From assembly GCA_016784025.1 (NCBI GenBank), contig JADHVL010000015.1, forward strand, positions 1 through 64,000: a DNA stretch of 64,000 nt, written 5' to 3'. The notes beneath the pieces were generated by a model. It saw nothing but the letters and a program-made list of their open reading frames with translations, had not been told where the DNA came from and ran no database searches. Numbering within the stretch: position 1 is the stretch's first letter; each line of letters begins with the position of its first letter. This stretch comes from Fidelibacterota bacterium. GTDB taxonomy: Bacteria; Fidelibacterota; UBA8477; JABMPR01. The position numbers were made by a program, and so were the translations under genes. Shown here piece after piece: positions 8,892-19,067 of this stretch.

Positions 8892-9776
8892 ATGAAAAAA
8901 ATGGTATTCCTTCTCGTAGTTTTGATAATGACCAGTCTATCAATGTGTAAGTCTGCGGAATGGACAGCGGTGTCTGGAGGGCAGCTTACCATTCAAAGCA
9001 GTTCCAATAGTCCCTTCCCGCATCCCCAAAGAGCCCAGGGTCATATTTACAATGACATTCAATTCAGTTTTGAAGAACACTATAATGATTCTTCAGTCGC
9101 TATTTTTATTCCTGATCATTTTGTTCAGACTGAAACAATGGATCTGGTGTTTTACTTTCATGGCTGGGGCAATAGCATTCAAGAATCAATGGAGAAGTTT
9201 GAACTCCTTCAACAGTTTTCAGGCAGCAAAACAAATGCTGTCTTCGTCTTCCCTCAAGGACCCAAAAATGCATCCGATTCTTTCGGTGGCAGGTTGGAGG
9301 AGCCAGGGATATTTAAAGCTCTGGTAGAGGATGTATTGGCTTTTCTCCAGCAAGAAAAAAAGATAAAGATCCTGACTCCAGGTAAAATCATTCTAGCCGG
9401 GCATAGTGGAGCCTATCGGGTTATCTCTTTTATTCTGAATCGAGGAGGGTTAACAGAAAATATATCTGAAGTTTATCTTTTTGATGCTCTGTACGGTCAG
9501 GTCGAAAATTATACGCACTGGCTGGAAAAGTATGAGGGCAGGTTGATCAATATTACCACGCCGAATGGGGGGACCATGCGGAATGGTGTTGATTTAATGG
9601 ATGATTTGGATGATTGGGGAATGCCAAATCAAAGGATTGAAAAGGATACTGTTTCTGTAGAAGAGTTAAGGTCAGTCAAAATTGTATCAATTTTCACCAC
9701 AATGGGACATAGTGAAGTGATCAATCCATTTTTCAAGCTCTCATTAATGTCAAGCGGTTTACAAAAACTGGACTAG
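8892..9776 (+). CDS. Secreted alpha/beta-hydrolase-like protein
   Basis: 294 residues with an N-terminal signal peptide (MKKMVFLLVVLIMTSLSM). An alpha/beta-hydrolase fold is suggested by an oxyanion-type HG segment (FYFHGWGNS), a nucleophile elbow GHSGAYR with S172, and a late GHSEV histidine; a candidate acid is in LFDALYG. This resembles putative esterases or PHB depolymerase-like enzymes, but the substrate cannot be told. It is transcribed divergently from the molybdenum hydroxylase operon across a gap of about 150 nt. Confidence 0.6.
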   Translation: MKKMVFLLVVLIMTSLSMCKSAEWTAVSGGQLTIQSSSNSPFPHPQRAQGHIYNDIQFSFEEHYNDSSVAIFIPDHFVQTETMDLVFYFHGWGNSIQESMEKFELLQQFSGSKTNAVFVFPQGPKNASDSFGGRLEEPGIFKALVEDVLAFLQQEKKIKILTPGKIILAGHSGAYRVISFILNRGGLTENISEVYLFDALYGQVENYTHWLEKYEGRLINITTPNGGTMRNGVDLMDDLDDWGMPNQRIEKDTVSVEELRSVKIVSIFTTMGHSEVINPFFKLSLMSSGLQKLD

Positions 9777-10064
9777 CAATTTGTCGAAGCGCCCAACCTG
9801 GATTCTTGGGCATCCCCGCTATAATTACTGTTATAAAAATCCTACAATATCCATGAGATTGTAAGCGTTCTTTGACAATTTATATTTTCATTCTCTTGAG
9901 GAAAATTTCATAAGATCAAATAATACATGTATTTATGATTGATGATAAAAACTGGCTTAATCTTTGAACTAATAGGAGGTGAAAGATATTTGAGTTTTAG
10001 TACACGAGAACGCAGTTCGTTGCCAGGATAGCGATTTCATGGGGGTTTAAAGGATAGGTGAGAT

Positions 10065-10439
10065 ATGTCGAATATACTCGTAATAGAAGATGAAGAATCC
10101 ATGGGTGAATTTATGGTGACCATGCTTGAGATGGAGGGTTACAATGTGGACTTGGCTTCAGATGGCATTAAGGGTATGGATCTTTACCGCCGCGAACATC
10201 ATGAACTGGTAATTACAGATATGATTATGCCAAGAAAAGAAGGCTTTGAGGTGTGCATGGAACTCTTGAAGTCCCATCCTGCGCCAGAAATAATTGCCAT
10301 GTCGGCTGGATTTCCAGAGTATTTAAAGTTTGTAGCTGCGTTGGGGGTTAAGTACACCTTTGAAAAACCCTTTGATGTTTCAGAATTTCTAAAATCAGTT
10401 AGTAAAGCACTCGGTAGGAGCAATAAAAACCTGAACTGA
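10065..10439 (+). CDS. Single-domain response regulator (receiver)
   Basis: 124-residue CheY-like receiver with acidic residues E8-D9-E10, phospho-acceptor D52 in VITDMIMP, S80 in AMSAG and K101 in FEKPFD. No output domain. AGGTGAG lies close before the ATG. No kinase gene is adjacent, so it is an orphan; the PAS kinase at 4641, which also lacks a partner, is one possible donor (inference). The 288-nt upstream region shows no feature I can name. Confidence 0.88.
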   Translation: MSNILVIEDEESMGEFMVTMLEMEGYNVDLASDGIKGMDLYRREHHELVITDMIMPRKEGFEVCMELLKSHPAPEIIAMSAGFPEYLKFVAALGVKYTFEKPFDVSEFLKSVSKALGRSNKNLN

Positions 10440-10596
10440 TAACCCCTTCTCCAGTGCAAATGACCAATTGAACTACATGACTTATTGAGATTACAATCCA
10501 AGTATCTTGGGAACTAAAATTTCAATTTTTTTAATAAGAACAAGCCAGGACAAATCGACAAATTCATCCTGACTGATTCTCCAAGTATTAACGTGT

Positions 10597-10959
10597 CTAG
10601 TCGAGACAGAATTTGAAGGGGAGTTGGAAAAGAACGGAATAGTTCTGATTGTTATGAGACGCTGGAATCCATTCAGTACGTGACACTGCTGCCATGGCTG
10701 CTTCATCAAGTAAATAACCTCCACTTCGAATAACCTGGATATTGGAAACATTCCCAAATTCATCTACCCTAAATCTGAGAGTTACATTTCCTTCCAAACC
10801 CATATCCACTGCGAGATCAGGATAGATTACTTGTTCACACACTGCTGGTATGCCACCCACGGGTTGTGGCCTTGTAACAATTTCGGCCTCCATGGGCAAT
10901 GCATTCAAAACAAGTGCTGATGCTAAAATAATAAGACCTGATTTCATCCATGCTTTCAT
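10597..10959 (-). CDS. Secreted TonB C-terminal domain protein
   Basis: 120-residue protein with a signal peptide (KSGLIILASALVLNALPMEA) and a TonB-family C-terminal fold: YPDLAVDMGLEGNVTLRFRV, then a GNVSNIQVIRSGGYLLDEAAMAAVS segment and WIPA. It lacks the membrane anchor and proline-rich spacer of a true TonB, so it is a free periplasmic TonB-C domain, as often seen in FCB genomes. A start at 10959 is preferred because AAGGAGA sits 7 nt upstream; a start 15 nt further upstream lacks one. Two cysteines (in AVCEQV and FKFCLD) could form a disulfide. Confidence 0.75.
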   Translation of the reverse strand: MKAWMKSGLIILASALVLNALPMEAEIVTRPQPVGGIPAVCEQVIYPDLAVDMGLEGNVTLRFRVDEFGNVSNIQVIRSGGYLLDEAAMAAVSRTEWIPASHNNQNYSVLFQLPFKFCLD

Positions 10960-11238
10960 GATGGTCTCCTTCATCGGCGAATTTTGTTAAGAAACGTTTG
11001 TCAACATGCATAATTGTCAATCTCCATGCCACTCTTTGAAGGAAGCGGATATAAATGCTTGTAAAATATAATCTTAGGAAAATATGATGCTTGGCATGAG
11101 TTGTTAATGCACAACTAAAATATTATGGTTGTGATATAGAGCTATATGCAAATGATATAGCCTAAACTGTTGGTTTTAAACAACTATTAACTTAGTAAGT
11201 GCTAAAGTGTTGAGTCCGTTTGGAACTCATTTATTTTT

Positions 11239-12120
11239 TTAGCCTGGGTTGCCCACCAGCTTTACATGAACCCATTTGACGTATCCAAAAACGATGGGCA
11301 GACAAACAAGGTACATGAGAATTCCATATACACCAGAGGGTAGGCTTAGAAGGGATAAACCTTCGCCGGAGGGGAGAATAAGGTTTCCAACTGTGATACC
11401 TACAGTAGCATTCTGAATACCGGTGGCTATGGCGACTGAAACTGCTTGAGCCTCATTCATTTTAAAAAGATGAGCACTGCTATAGCCCATGAGTAACATG
11501 ATGATGATAAGGGTTACAATGCCAGGACCCAGGATGGTGACATTATTCACAAAGGTATCCCATTCGCTGGAGAGGGCGCCAATCACAATGATGACAAATA
11601 GGATTGCAGATATTTTACTGGCTTTGGGTTCAAATCTATGGGTGAAATCTTCAGCTTTATGATGAACCAGTAATCCAATAGCGACGGGGATTGCAGTGAT
11701 GAGAAACATCGTAATGCCCAGAGACAGAACGCTGATTTCCGGAGCCTCAGCACCCATGAAATAGGCAATTGAAAACCCCGTGATGATGGGTAGGGTGATG
11801 ACGCTTACGATGCTGACTACTGCCGTATATGAAATGGAGAGGGCGGTATCTCCTTTGGCCATTTTAGTCAAGATGTTTGAAGTCACGCCACCTGGGCAAC
11901 AGGCAAGTATCATGAGTCCCACAGCCATTTCCTTAGTTAACCCAAACAATAGAATGATTCCAAATGCAACCAGAGGAAGCAGCACCATCTGGTTCAGGAT
12001 ACCCACAGCAAAGACCTTTGGCTGCTTCGCCACATTCTTGAAATCATTGATGGTGAGACTCAGACCAAGACTGAACATGATAAAGACAAGCGATAGGGGT
12101 AAAATGATATCAATAATCAT
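11239..12120 (-). CDS. Bile acid:sodium symporter (BASS) family transporter
   Basis: 293-residue integral membrane protein with about nine or ten hydrophobic segments. The family hallmark GLTKEMAVGLMILACCPGGVTSNI and the later IATGIQNATVGI segment match the two sodium/substrate-binding core motifs of BASS transporters (SBF family). GGAG precedes the ATG by 8 nt. Members carry organic anions such as bile acids, pantoate or 2-keto acids with sodium; the actual substrate cannot be told. It is transcribed alone, divergent from ddaH. Confidence 0.88.
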   Translation of the reverse strand: MIIDIILPLSLVFIMFSLGLSLTINDFKNVAKQPKVFAVGILNQMVLLPLVAFGIILLFGLTKEMAVGLMILACCPGGVTSNILTKMAKGDTALSISYTAVVSIVSVITLPIITGFSIAYFMGAEAPEISVLSLGITMFLITAIPVAIGLLVHHKAEDFTHRFEPKASKISAILFVIIVIGALSSEWDTFVNNVTILGPGIVTLIIIMLLMGYSSAHLFKMNEAQAVSVAIATGIQNATVGITVGNLILPSGEGLSLLSLPSGVYGILMYLVCLPIVFGYVKWVHVKLVGNPG

Positions 12121-12397
12121 TGAAGTACTCCATTCTTTGTTAGTTTTCTATTGGTTGAATAGTGGATCACATACATGAGCAGCCGGACAAAAGTCTGCCT
12201 GTTCATCTGTTTCCCATTTGTTTGATTCAATTTAAAATAGACCATTCTTGAAATATTGATACTCTTTTTCAAGAGTAACTATTGTGAGTATCATCTATTC
12301 CAATGAGATAGCTTTGAGACCTTGTGACCAAATATGAATCGGTTATTTTCAAACTGCAAATATCTCTCGTCTAAACTTTGAAGATCTGGAGCAGGAA

Positions 12398-13159
12398 ATG
12401 TTCACCAAAGCCATCGTTCGAACCCCAGCACTTAGTATGATCAACGGGCTCACATCTGCCGATCTGGGAAAACCAGACTTTGATCTGGCTCTCAAACAGC
12501 ATGCTGCATACATCCGTGCGCTTGAATCCTGCGGTTTGGAGGTAACCTGCCTGGAAGCGAATCCTGAGTTTCCTGACTCAACCTTTGTCGAGGATGTGGC
12601 TTTGCTCACAAAAAAATGCGCCATTATCACCAACCCCGGAGCTCCCTCTCGGCGTGGGGAAATTGAGGGGATGCAAAGTGTACTGCAGGAACACTACGAG
12701 AATGTTGAGGAGATCCAATCTCCTGGCACCCTGGAGGCAGGAGATGTGATGATGGTGGGCGAGCATTTTTATATCGGCCTTTCTGCACGAACCAACCAAT
12801 TGGGAGCCGATCAACTCATAGCTTGTCTTCAAAAATATGGACATACAGGATCTGTGGTTGAGTTGCAGGAAGTTCTACATCTGAAGACAGGGGTGGCTTA
12901 TCTGGAACACAATAATCTCCTGGCCTGCGGTGAATTTCTCACACATCCAGATTTTCTGAATTTCAATATCCTGCCCATCAAGCAATCTGAAAGTTATGCC
13001 GCCAATTGTATCTGGGTGAATGATAGGATTCTTGTTCCCCACGGATATCCCCAAACCCTCCAAACTATCACAGCTGCAGGATATGAAGTCCTGGAAGTTG
13101 ATGTGTCTGAATTCAGGAAACTGGATGGTGGGCTGAGCTGTCTTTCCCTAAGATTTTAA
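12398..13159 (+). CDS. ddaH: Dimethylarginine dimethylaminohydrolase (DDAH)
   Basis: 253-residue member of the guanidino-group-modifying superfamily, the usual length of bacterial DDAH. The substrate-binding segments FVEDVAL and LEAGDVM, catalytic histidine in LHLKTGVAYL, and catalytic C248 in GGLSCLSLRF at the very C-terminus are all in place. The enzyme hydrolyses N-omega-methylated arginines to citrulline and (di)methylamine in the cytosol. GGAG is 8 nt before the ATG. No arginine-catabolism genes adjoin it. An arginine deiminase-like specificity cannot be fully excluded, but the length and C-terminus favour DDAH. Confidence 0.88.
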   Translation: MFTKAIVRTPALSMINGLTSADLGKPDFDLALKQHAAYIRALESCGLEVTCLEANPEFPDSTFVEDVALLTKKCAIITNPGAPSRRGEIEGMQSVLQEHYENVEEIQSPGTLEAGDVMMVGEHFYIGLSARTNQLGADQLIACLQKYGHTGSVVELQEVLHLKTGVAYLEHNNLLACGEFLTHPDFLNFNILPIKQSESYAANCIWVNDRILVPHGYPQTLQTITAAGYEVLEVDVSEFRKLDGGLSCLSLRF

Positions 13160-13305
13160 GATAATTAAAAATTAGGTGCTAATTCGCGTCTACTGCTTGA
13201 CATAAATCGTTTAAACATGACCATTTATATCTCAAAATAGATATTGCATTTTGTAGGCCTCCAGACCATTTTCAGCCATTCTAAAAGAAACCTGATGGGG
13301 AAATC

Positions 13306-15333
13306 ATGAGCGAGCAAAAAAACGGTCCTGGCGGAATTATTCAAGAACTTCGAAATCGAAGGGTCTTCCGAGCCGTTGCAGTATATCTAGGGGTGGGTTT
13401 TGCTCTCCTGGAAGCAGCAGATATTGTCGTACCAATGCTAGGGTTGCCTGGTTTCGTGGTGAAGGCAGTATTTTGGTTGCTGATTGCCGGTTTTCCAGTA
13501 GCTATTGGTTTGGCATGGACCTTCCAGTTTACCCCTGAAGGTTTACGCCGTTCACCTACATCGGGCGAAAAACAAACAGAAGAGCAGAAACCCTTCACTG
13601 GGAACTCTGTCATCATTGTCTTGCTTCTGATTATTGTGGGACTCCTGGCCTATCCCAGGATACAGTCTCCACCACCAACAGATATGGCTGCCCAGAACAA
13701 ACAGGCTGATTCACTTGATGCTAAGGCCGTGGCTGTATTGCCCTTCACAAATTTTTCTGCCTCAGAAGAGGATGCCTATTTTGCCGATGGAATTCATGAT
13801 GATATCCTGACTCAATTATCCAAGATCAGGGACCTGCGGATAATTTCTCGAACCACTATGATCAAATACAAATCCTCCGATCTCAGCATTAGTGAAATTG
13901 CCAAAGAAGTGGGTGCGGCAAATATTCTTGAGGGGAGTGTACGTCGAGCCGGTGACCAGGTTCGAATCGTTGCTCAGTTGATTAAAGCCAAATCTGATGA
14001 GCATCTCTGGGCTGAGACTTATGATCGAGAATACGCCGATATCTTTGCTATTCAGACCGATGTTGCCAGGAAAATTGCTTCAGCATTAAAATCAGCTCTG
14101 ACTCCTGAAGAAGAGCAGCAGTTGGAGAATATCCCAACTTCAAATATGGCTGCGTATGATTACTTCCTGAAGGGCAACCACTTCTGGTATACCAAGACCA
14201 CCGAAGAGGGCAACCTGAAAGCCGTAGCCATGTATGAAGAAGCCATCAAGCTGGATCCAGATTTTGGTTTAGCCTATGCCCGTCAATCTGTAGCTCATTC
14301 CGTACTTTTTCAGTCTCCGGACTGGGATCCAAGTCTTGAGAGAAAAGAGTTGGCCCGGAATACTCTGGAACGAGCAAAACTATTAATCCCGAATCATCCG
14401 GAAGTCCATTTTGCCCAGGGTATCTTTTACCAATGGTGTCTGGATGACCCGGCGTCAGCTATTTTGGAATTTGAGATTGCCGCTGAAGGGCAACCTGGAA
14501 ATGGCGAGACAACCAGGCACCTGGGAGAACTTTATGCCAGAGCTGGAAATTGGCTTAAAGCAAAGATTTATTTAGAGAGATCATATGAACTTGAACCGGA
14601 TGGAATTGGAAATGCAGGGTGGTTAGCTGGATATTACTCCCTAGTGGGTGATAACAAAACAGCGGATATCTATTATAAGCTGGCCATTCAATCTTATCCG
14701 GAGAATGCCACCGCCTATCGATTCTACGCTAACCAGCTAAAAAATGCATATGGCGACTTGGATGGGGCACGACGAATCTTTAACGAGGGTGTTTTAAATT
14801 CTGATAATCCTTCATTGCTGGCGTCCCATAGAGCTCAGCTGGAAATTGAAGTAGGTGATTATGAAGCTGCATTGAAGATTATCCAGGAGGATTATAGTGG
14901 GGAGTTCTCGGCTTTCCATAAAAGCAAGATCTACTATTTGCAGAAGAACACAAGTGGGTTATCTATTGAACTTGAACACTCCCGCAAAAATATTGAAAGT
15001 AAACTAGAAGAGAAACCGGATGAGGCCTTTCTTGTCAGCAGCTTGGGTCTAATTCATGCAATGGCAGGAGATAAGGCTAATGCAATTGATGCAGGCAAAA
15101 GGGCAATTGAATTGGAACCGGTTTCTAAAGATGCTCTCAATGGACCTGATCATCACTTTAGGCTGGCAATTATTTATAATTTCGTGGGTGAAACTGAATT
15201 GGCTATAGATGAACTGGAATATTTGCTTTCATTCAAAAGTGGATATACAAAATGGCAATTCAGACTGAATCCAGCTTTTAATTCGCTTCACGATCATCCC
15301 CGTTACCAAAAGCTCATTATAAGCAACATCTGA
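13306..15333 (+). CDS. Membrane-anchored FlgO/TolB-like TPR protein (paralogue 1)
   Basis: 675 residues. The N-terminus has an amphipathic start (IIQELRNRRVFRAVAVYLG) and two membrane segments (residues about 22-65), then a third near 100-117 that places the rest outside the cytosol. Residues about 135-285 form the FlgO/TolB N-terminal-like domain: AVAVLPFTNFS, FADGIHDDILTQLSKI, ILEGSVRR, HLWAETYDREYADIFAIQ. The remainder is a series of TPR helices (for example GLAYARQSVAH, TTRHLGELYARAG, ATAYRFYANQ). First of three tandem paralogues. Similar proteins are common in FCB and acidobacterial genomes; their role is unknown, with a scaffold in the cell envelope likely. Confidence 0.8.
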   Translation: MSEQKNGPGGIIQELRNRRVFRAVAVYLGVGFALLEAADIVVPMLGLPGFVVKAVFWLLIAGFPVAIGLAWTFQFTPEGLRRSPTSGEKQTEEQKPFTGNSVIIVLLLIIVGLLAYPRIQSPPPTDMAAQNKQADSLDAKAVAVLPFTNFSASEEDAYFADGIHDDILTQLSKIRDLRIISRTTMIKYKSSDLSISEIAKEVGAANILEGSVRRAGDQVRIVAQLIKAKSDEHLWAETYDREYADIFAIQTDVARKIASALKSALTPEEEQQLENIPTSNMAAYDYFLKGNHFWYTKTTEEGNLKAVAMYEEAIKLDPDFGLAYARQSVAHSVLFQSPDWDPSLERKELARNTLERAKLLIPNHPEVHFAQGIFYQWCLDDPASAILEFEIAAEGQPGNGETTRHLGELYARAGNWLKAKIYLERSYELEPDGIGNAGWLAGYYSLVGDNKTADIYYKLAIQSYPENATAYRFYANQLKNAYGDLDGARRIFNEGVLNSDNPSLLASHRAQLEIEVGDYEAALKIIQEDYSGEFSAFHKSKIYYLQKNTSGLSIELEHSRKNIESKLEEKPDEAFLVSSLGLIHAMAGDKANAIDAGKRAIELEPVSKDALNGPDHHFRLAIIYNFVGETELAIDELEYLLSFKSGYTKWQFRLNPAFNSLHDHPRYQKLIISNI

Positions 15334-15339
15334 TCTAGT

Positions 15340-17358
15340 ATGTCCAAATCACAAAATAGCGTAAGCCGTTTTATCCAGGAGCTCCGCAACCGCCGAGTGT
15401 TTCGAGTTTCTGCTGTGTACTTGGGTGTGGGCTATGCCATTCTGGAGGCCTCATCTATTATTGTCCCCATGCTCAACCTCCCGGGGATTATTGTCAAAAT
15501 TGTCCTGGGATTACTGGTAGCTGGCTTCCCCATCGCCGTACTCCTGGCCTGGATATTTCAAATGACACCAGAAGGATTACGCCGTTCACCTAAATCAGGG
15601 GAGAAACAATCGCAGACAGAGAAACCGCTTACTGGTAATGCTACAATAATTGTTTTGTTGGTCATCATCGCAGGGTTGCTTGTCTACCCACAGTTCACCG
15701 ATTCAAACTCCTTTGGACAGGACACAGTGTCGCTTGTAGATTCTAAATCAATCGCTGTATTGCCTTTCACACCTTTTACCAAAACTGATGATGATCAGAG
15801 TTTCGCAGATGGTATGCATGATGATATTCTCACCCAGCTCTCCAAAGTCGCTGATCTCAAGGTGATTTCCAGAACCTCAGTTATGCAATACAAAGAAACC
15901 ACCATGCTCATTTCAGATATTGCTAGAGAGTTGGGAGTTGCACACATCCTTGAGGGCAGTGTCCGTCGGGCTGGGGATCAGATTCGTATCGTGGCTCAGT
16001 TAATCAATGCTGAAACCGATGAACATCTCTGGGCTGAGACCTTTGATCGTGAATACGCTGATATCTTTAGCATCCAGAGCGATGTGGCTCAGAAGATTGC
16101 CAGGGCGTTGAAGGCCGAGCTGACGCCCAAGGAAAAACATTACATTGAAACTAAACCCACAGAAAATCAGGAAGCCTGGGAACTCTATATCATGGCAGAA
16201 TTGCTTTGGGATGCTGATATAATTGAAAGGGACTCAATAGCAGTGATTTATGAACAGGCTATTGAGCTTGATCCTAACTTTTTACTGCCATATACGATGT
16301 TAAGTATAATTCATGCTAATGCCTATTTTGATGGATCAGGTCTTGATCCAAGACTAGAACGATTTAAAAAAGCAAAAGAAGCTCTGTCTGAAGCATTACG
16401 GATCAATCAAGATGCACCCGAAACCCATTTGGCCCTGGGATATTTCTATTACTATGGCTCTCGTGACTATCAGCGTGCATTGGAAGAGTTTTCTATAGTT
16501 CAACAATCCCAACCCAATAATAGTGACCTGCTGGCTGCAACGGCATTTGTACAGCGCCGTCTCGGTCAATGGGATGAATCACTGGAGAATCTTCAAAAAG
16601 CAGTCTCCCTGGATCCCAATGATGGAAATAAGGTGGGGCAGATGCGGGATATGGCTTACATGATGCGCTTATGGGACCTTTCTGAACGCTATCAAAGGCA
16701 ATTATCTGCAATTCACAGCGGCAATGAATCGGGCACAGAAAGTGGCTGGTATTATATCGAGTTGGCTCAATCTGGAGATTTGGAAAAGATGCAAGCCATC
16801 CTGGATCAACTAATGACCAAGTTTGACCCTGAAGATCTGCTCGAAATCAGGGTGATGCATGCTGAATTCACAAGGGATTATGAAAATTGGCTGGCAATAG
16901 AATTGGCTGATACATCAGGATCCTATTTTACAATCGGAAATCTGCTGCAATGGACAGATCAGGCTGACAGGGCACAAAGTTATTTTGATTCAGCCAGAAT
17001 AGACGCTGAAGAAACGATTCAGGAAAATCCTCAGGATTGGGAAATTTATGGGGAGTTAGGGGTTGCCTTAGCCAAGCTGGGTCGATTTGAGGAAGCCATT
17101 GACTGGGGTAAGCGGGAGGTTGAGTTAATGTCCCTAGCGCGAGATAGATTGTCAGGACTAATAGCCCTCGAAGACCTGGCAGAGATATACATGATTTGTG
17201 GTAAGCTTGATGAATCGATTGATATTTATTCGCAAATTTTGAGCATGCCGGGATGGTTATCGGTCAATTGGCTAAAATTGTCCCCCCTCTATGACCCGTT
17301 AAGAAGTAGCCCTCGTTTCCAGAAACTGCTTGATCAATATTCTGGTCAGAATGGCTAG
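15340..17358 (+). CDS. Membrane-anchored FlgO/TolB-like TPR protein (paralogue 2)
   Basis: 672 residues, starting 6 nt after the previous stop and built the same way: RFIQELRNRRVFRVSAVYLGVG start, membrane hairpin, a further helix at about 104-120, FlgO/TolB-like domain (SIAVLPFTPF, FADGMHDDILTQLSK, ILEGSVRRAGDQ, HLWAETFDREYADIFSIQ) and C-terminal TPR repeats. The first 300 residues are strongly similar to paralogue 1 while the TPR half has diverged, which suggests duplication followed by change of binding specificity. Its stop codon overlaps the third paralogue by 8 nt. Confidence 0.8.
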   Translation: MSKSQNSVSRFIQELRNRRVFRVSAVYLGVGYAILEASSIIVPMLNLPGIIVKIVLGLLVAGFPIAVLLAWIFQMTPEGLRRSPKSGEKQSQTEKPLTGNATIIVLLVIIAGLLVYPQFTDSNSFGQDTVSLVDSKSIAVLPFTPFTKTDDDQSFADGMHDDILTQLSKVADLKVISRTSVMQYKETTMLISDIARELGVAHILEGSVRRAGDQIRIVAQLINAETDEHLWAETFDREYADIFSIQSDVAQKIARALKAELTPKEKHYIETKPTENQEAWELYIMAELLWDADIIERDSIAVIYEQAIELDPNFLLPYTMLSIIHANAYFDGSGLDPRLERFKKAKEALSEALRINQDAPETHLALGYFYYYGSRDYQRALEEFSIVQQSQPNNSDLLAATAFVQRRLGQWDESLENLQKAVSLDPNDGNKVGQMRDMAYMMRLWDLSERYQRQLSAIHSGNESGTESGWYYIELAQSGDLEKMQAILDQLMTKFDPEDLLEIRVMHAEFTRDYENWLAIELADTSGSYFTIGNLLQWTDQADRAQSYFDSARIDAEETIQENPQDWEIYGELGVALAKLGRFEEAIDWGKREVELMSLARDRLSGLIALEDLAEIYMICGKLDESIDIYSQILSMPGWLSVNWLKLSPLYDPLRSSPRFQKLLDQYSGQNG

Positions 17359-17722
17359 CAAGCCTTCAAAACTAGCCTCATTTTACTCTGAACTGCGGCG
17401 CAGACGTGTCCTTAGGGCAGCAACTGATTATCTGCTAATAGGCTTTGTGATTCTGCAAGCTTGCCATATAATTTTCCCCGAGCTGGGTATCCACGATTGG
17501 ACCATATCACTTATTTTGGGCATGCTGGCGGCTGGTTTTCCTGCTGCCCTGTTTTTATCCTGGCACTATGAGATTAGCCCTGATGGAATGGACAAATCCC
17601 AAGCTTCTGAAATCCCCCAGACAGTGAGTCAGAAGCCCTTGACCAGCAACATCATCATTGCGGTTCTGGCAGGTATTATACTCGCCCTATTAGTGATCCC
17701 AAATATATGGGAAGCCAAATAA
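17351..17722 (+). CDS. Truncated paralogue: membrane anchor only
   Basis: 123 residues matching only the N-terminal part of the two upstream genes: SFYSELRRRRVLRAATDYLLIGF start, membrane hairpin, the LMLAAGFPAALFLSWHYEISPDGM-like region and a third helix (IIIAVLAGIILALLVIP), ending where the FlgO/TolB domain would begin. The start used here (ATGGCTAG overlapping the previous stop) is preferred over an upstream in-frame codon at 17330. Either a degenerate duplicate or a deliberate small membrane subunit; the intact frame and the overlap favour translation. Confidence 0.7.
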   Translation: MASKPSKLASFYSELRRRRVLRAATDYLLIGFVILQACHIIFPELGIHDWTISLILGMLAAGFPAALFLSWHYEISPDGMDKSQASEIPQTVSQKPLTSNIIIAVLAGIILALLVIPNIWEAK

Positions 17723-17867
17723 CTAGTTCAGAGCCACATTTCAATGCCCTCAAGGAACATTCCCATCATTCTGCCAAATTCCTAAATCTTACATTCCATG
17801 CAATAGAATCGTTGCCCTGAAGCCTGCTATCTGACATATTTAGTTTTAACCATTTATAGGGGGCTCT

Positions 17868-18887
17868 ATGCAGAATGAGATTCTCAAATCATCAAAATTA
17901 CTCAACCAGCAAGGTGAGCTTGTACAGCGTGGCTGGGCCAGAGATATGATCCTGGACTATCATCGGAAGGATATTACCGCTCCTGCTTTTAAGATCAAGG
18001 AGTGGGATTATTACGCTGTTCTATCTGATAATCAGGGCATTTCATTTACCGTTTCAGACATGGGCTACATTGGCTTTATCGGTGCTACGTTGTTCGATTT
18101 CGCAAGTGGGCAGGAAATTTCAAATTCAGTAACAACTATTTTACCCATGGGTGGCTTTAAGATGCCTGAAACCAGTAAGCATGGGGATGTAGTATTTCAG
18201 AATAAAGATCTTCAATTACGCGTTATTCGAAAGGAGCATTCCAGGGTGCTTGAGCTAAACTGGAAAAATTTTCATCCGGGACAAGATTTACAGGGGAGTG
18301 TGGAGCTCTCCCAGCCAGAGGATGATTCCATGCTCATCGCTACACCCTTTGCCGGGAATCCCAGAGCATTTTATTATAACCACAAGATTAACTGTATGCC
18401 TGCTCAAGGTAGCTTTACACTGGGTGAGCGACAGCTGGAGTTCTCGCAACAAGACGCATTTGGTGTACTGGATTGGGGCCGGGGTGTCTGGACCTATTCC
18501 AATACCTGGTATTGGGGTTCTGCCTCGGGGATGGTCGGTGAACAGCGGTTTGGACTGAATATTGGCTATGGCTTTGGAGATACATCAGCCGCCAGTGAGA
18601 ACATCATTTTTCTTGATGGTCGAGGTCACAAATTAGACGCTGTAAGTTTTCACATTCCTGAAGATGATTTTTTGAATCCCTGGCAGTTTTCCAGCAATGA
18701 TGGTCGTCTAGAATTGGATTTTGCTCCCATACTTGATCGTTACTCAAATACGAACCTGTTGGTGGTCCAATCCTGGCAGCACCAGGTTTTTGGTCGTTTT
18801 TCAGGGGAGGTCATCCTTGATGATGGAACCGTTTTACAGATTGAAAACCTGCTGGGCTTTGCCGAAAAGGTGAAGAATCGCTGGTGA
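17868..18887 (+). CDS. DUF2804 domain protein
   Basis: 339 residues, no signal peptide. The whole length fits the DUF2804 family: an N-terminal GWARDMILDYHRK segment, KEWDYYAVLSDN, a mid-protein FYYNHKINCMP, and the signature DWGRGVWTYSNTWYWGSASG followed by GLNIGYGFGDTSAASEN. The strand-rich sequence suggests a lipocalin/AttH-like beta-barrel pair. Function is unknown; a lipid- or hydrophobic-ligand role is sometimes proposed from the fold. GGGGG lies just before the ATG. Single gene, followed by 180 nt with no recognisable feature before greA. Confidence 0.82.
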   Translation: MQNEILKSSKLLNQQGELVQRGWARDMILDYHRKDITAPAFKIKEWDYYAVLSDNQGISFTVSDMGYIGFIGATLFDFASGQEISNSVTTILPMGGFKMPETSKHGDVVFQNKDLQLRVIRKEHSRVLELNWKNFHPGQDLQGSVELSQPEDDSMLIATPFAGNPRAFYYNHKINCMPAQGSFTLGERQLEFSQQDAFGVLDWGRGVWTYSNTWYWGSASGMVGEQRFGLNIGYGFGDTSAASENIIFLDGRGHKLDAVSFHIPEDDFLNPWQFSSNDGRLELDFAPILDRYSNTNLLVVQSWQHQVFGRFSGEVILDDGTVLQIENLLGFAEKVKNRW

Positions 18888-19067
18888 TAACATGGATTTG
18901 AGGGAATAAGTCCGGTTAGAATCTTCATGACAAGCAGACTCCTAATTACTGGACTGATGCATGCCTGTCGATTATACTGGTGACCCGGCAACATATACCA
19001 TTTCAGAACTGAGATTTATAATGGACCGGATGGACAAAATTCGCAGAAGATAGAAGGCTAAAAAAAA

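Noticed and set aside
13306-17358. Adenylate cyclase identity for the FlgO/TolB-TPR proteins, which such regions often carry in annotation
   Set aside because: No guanylate/adenylate cyclase catalytic domain is present; only the membrane, FlgO/TolB-like and TPR parts are seen.
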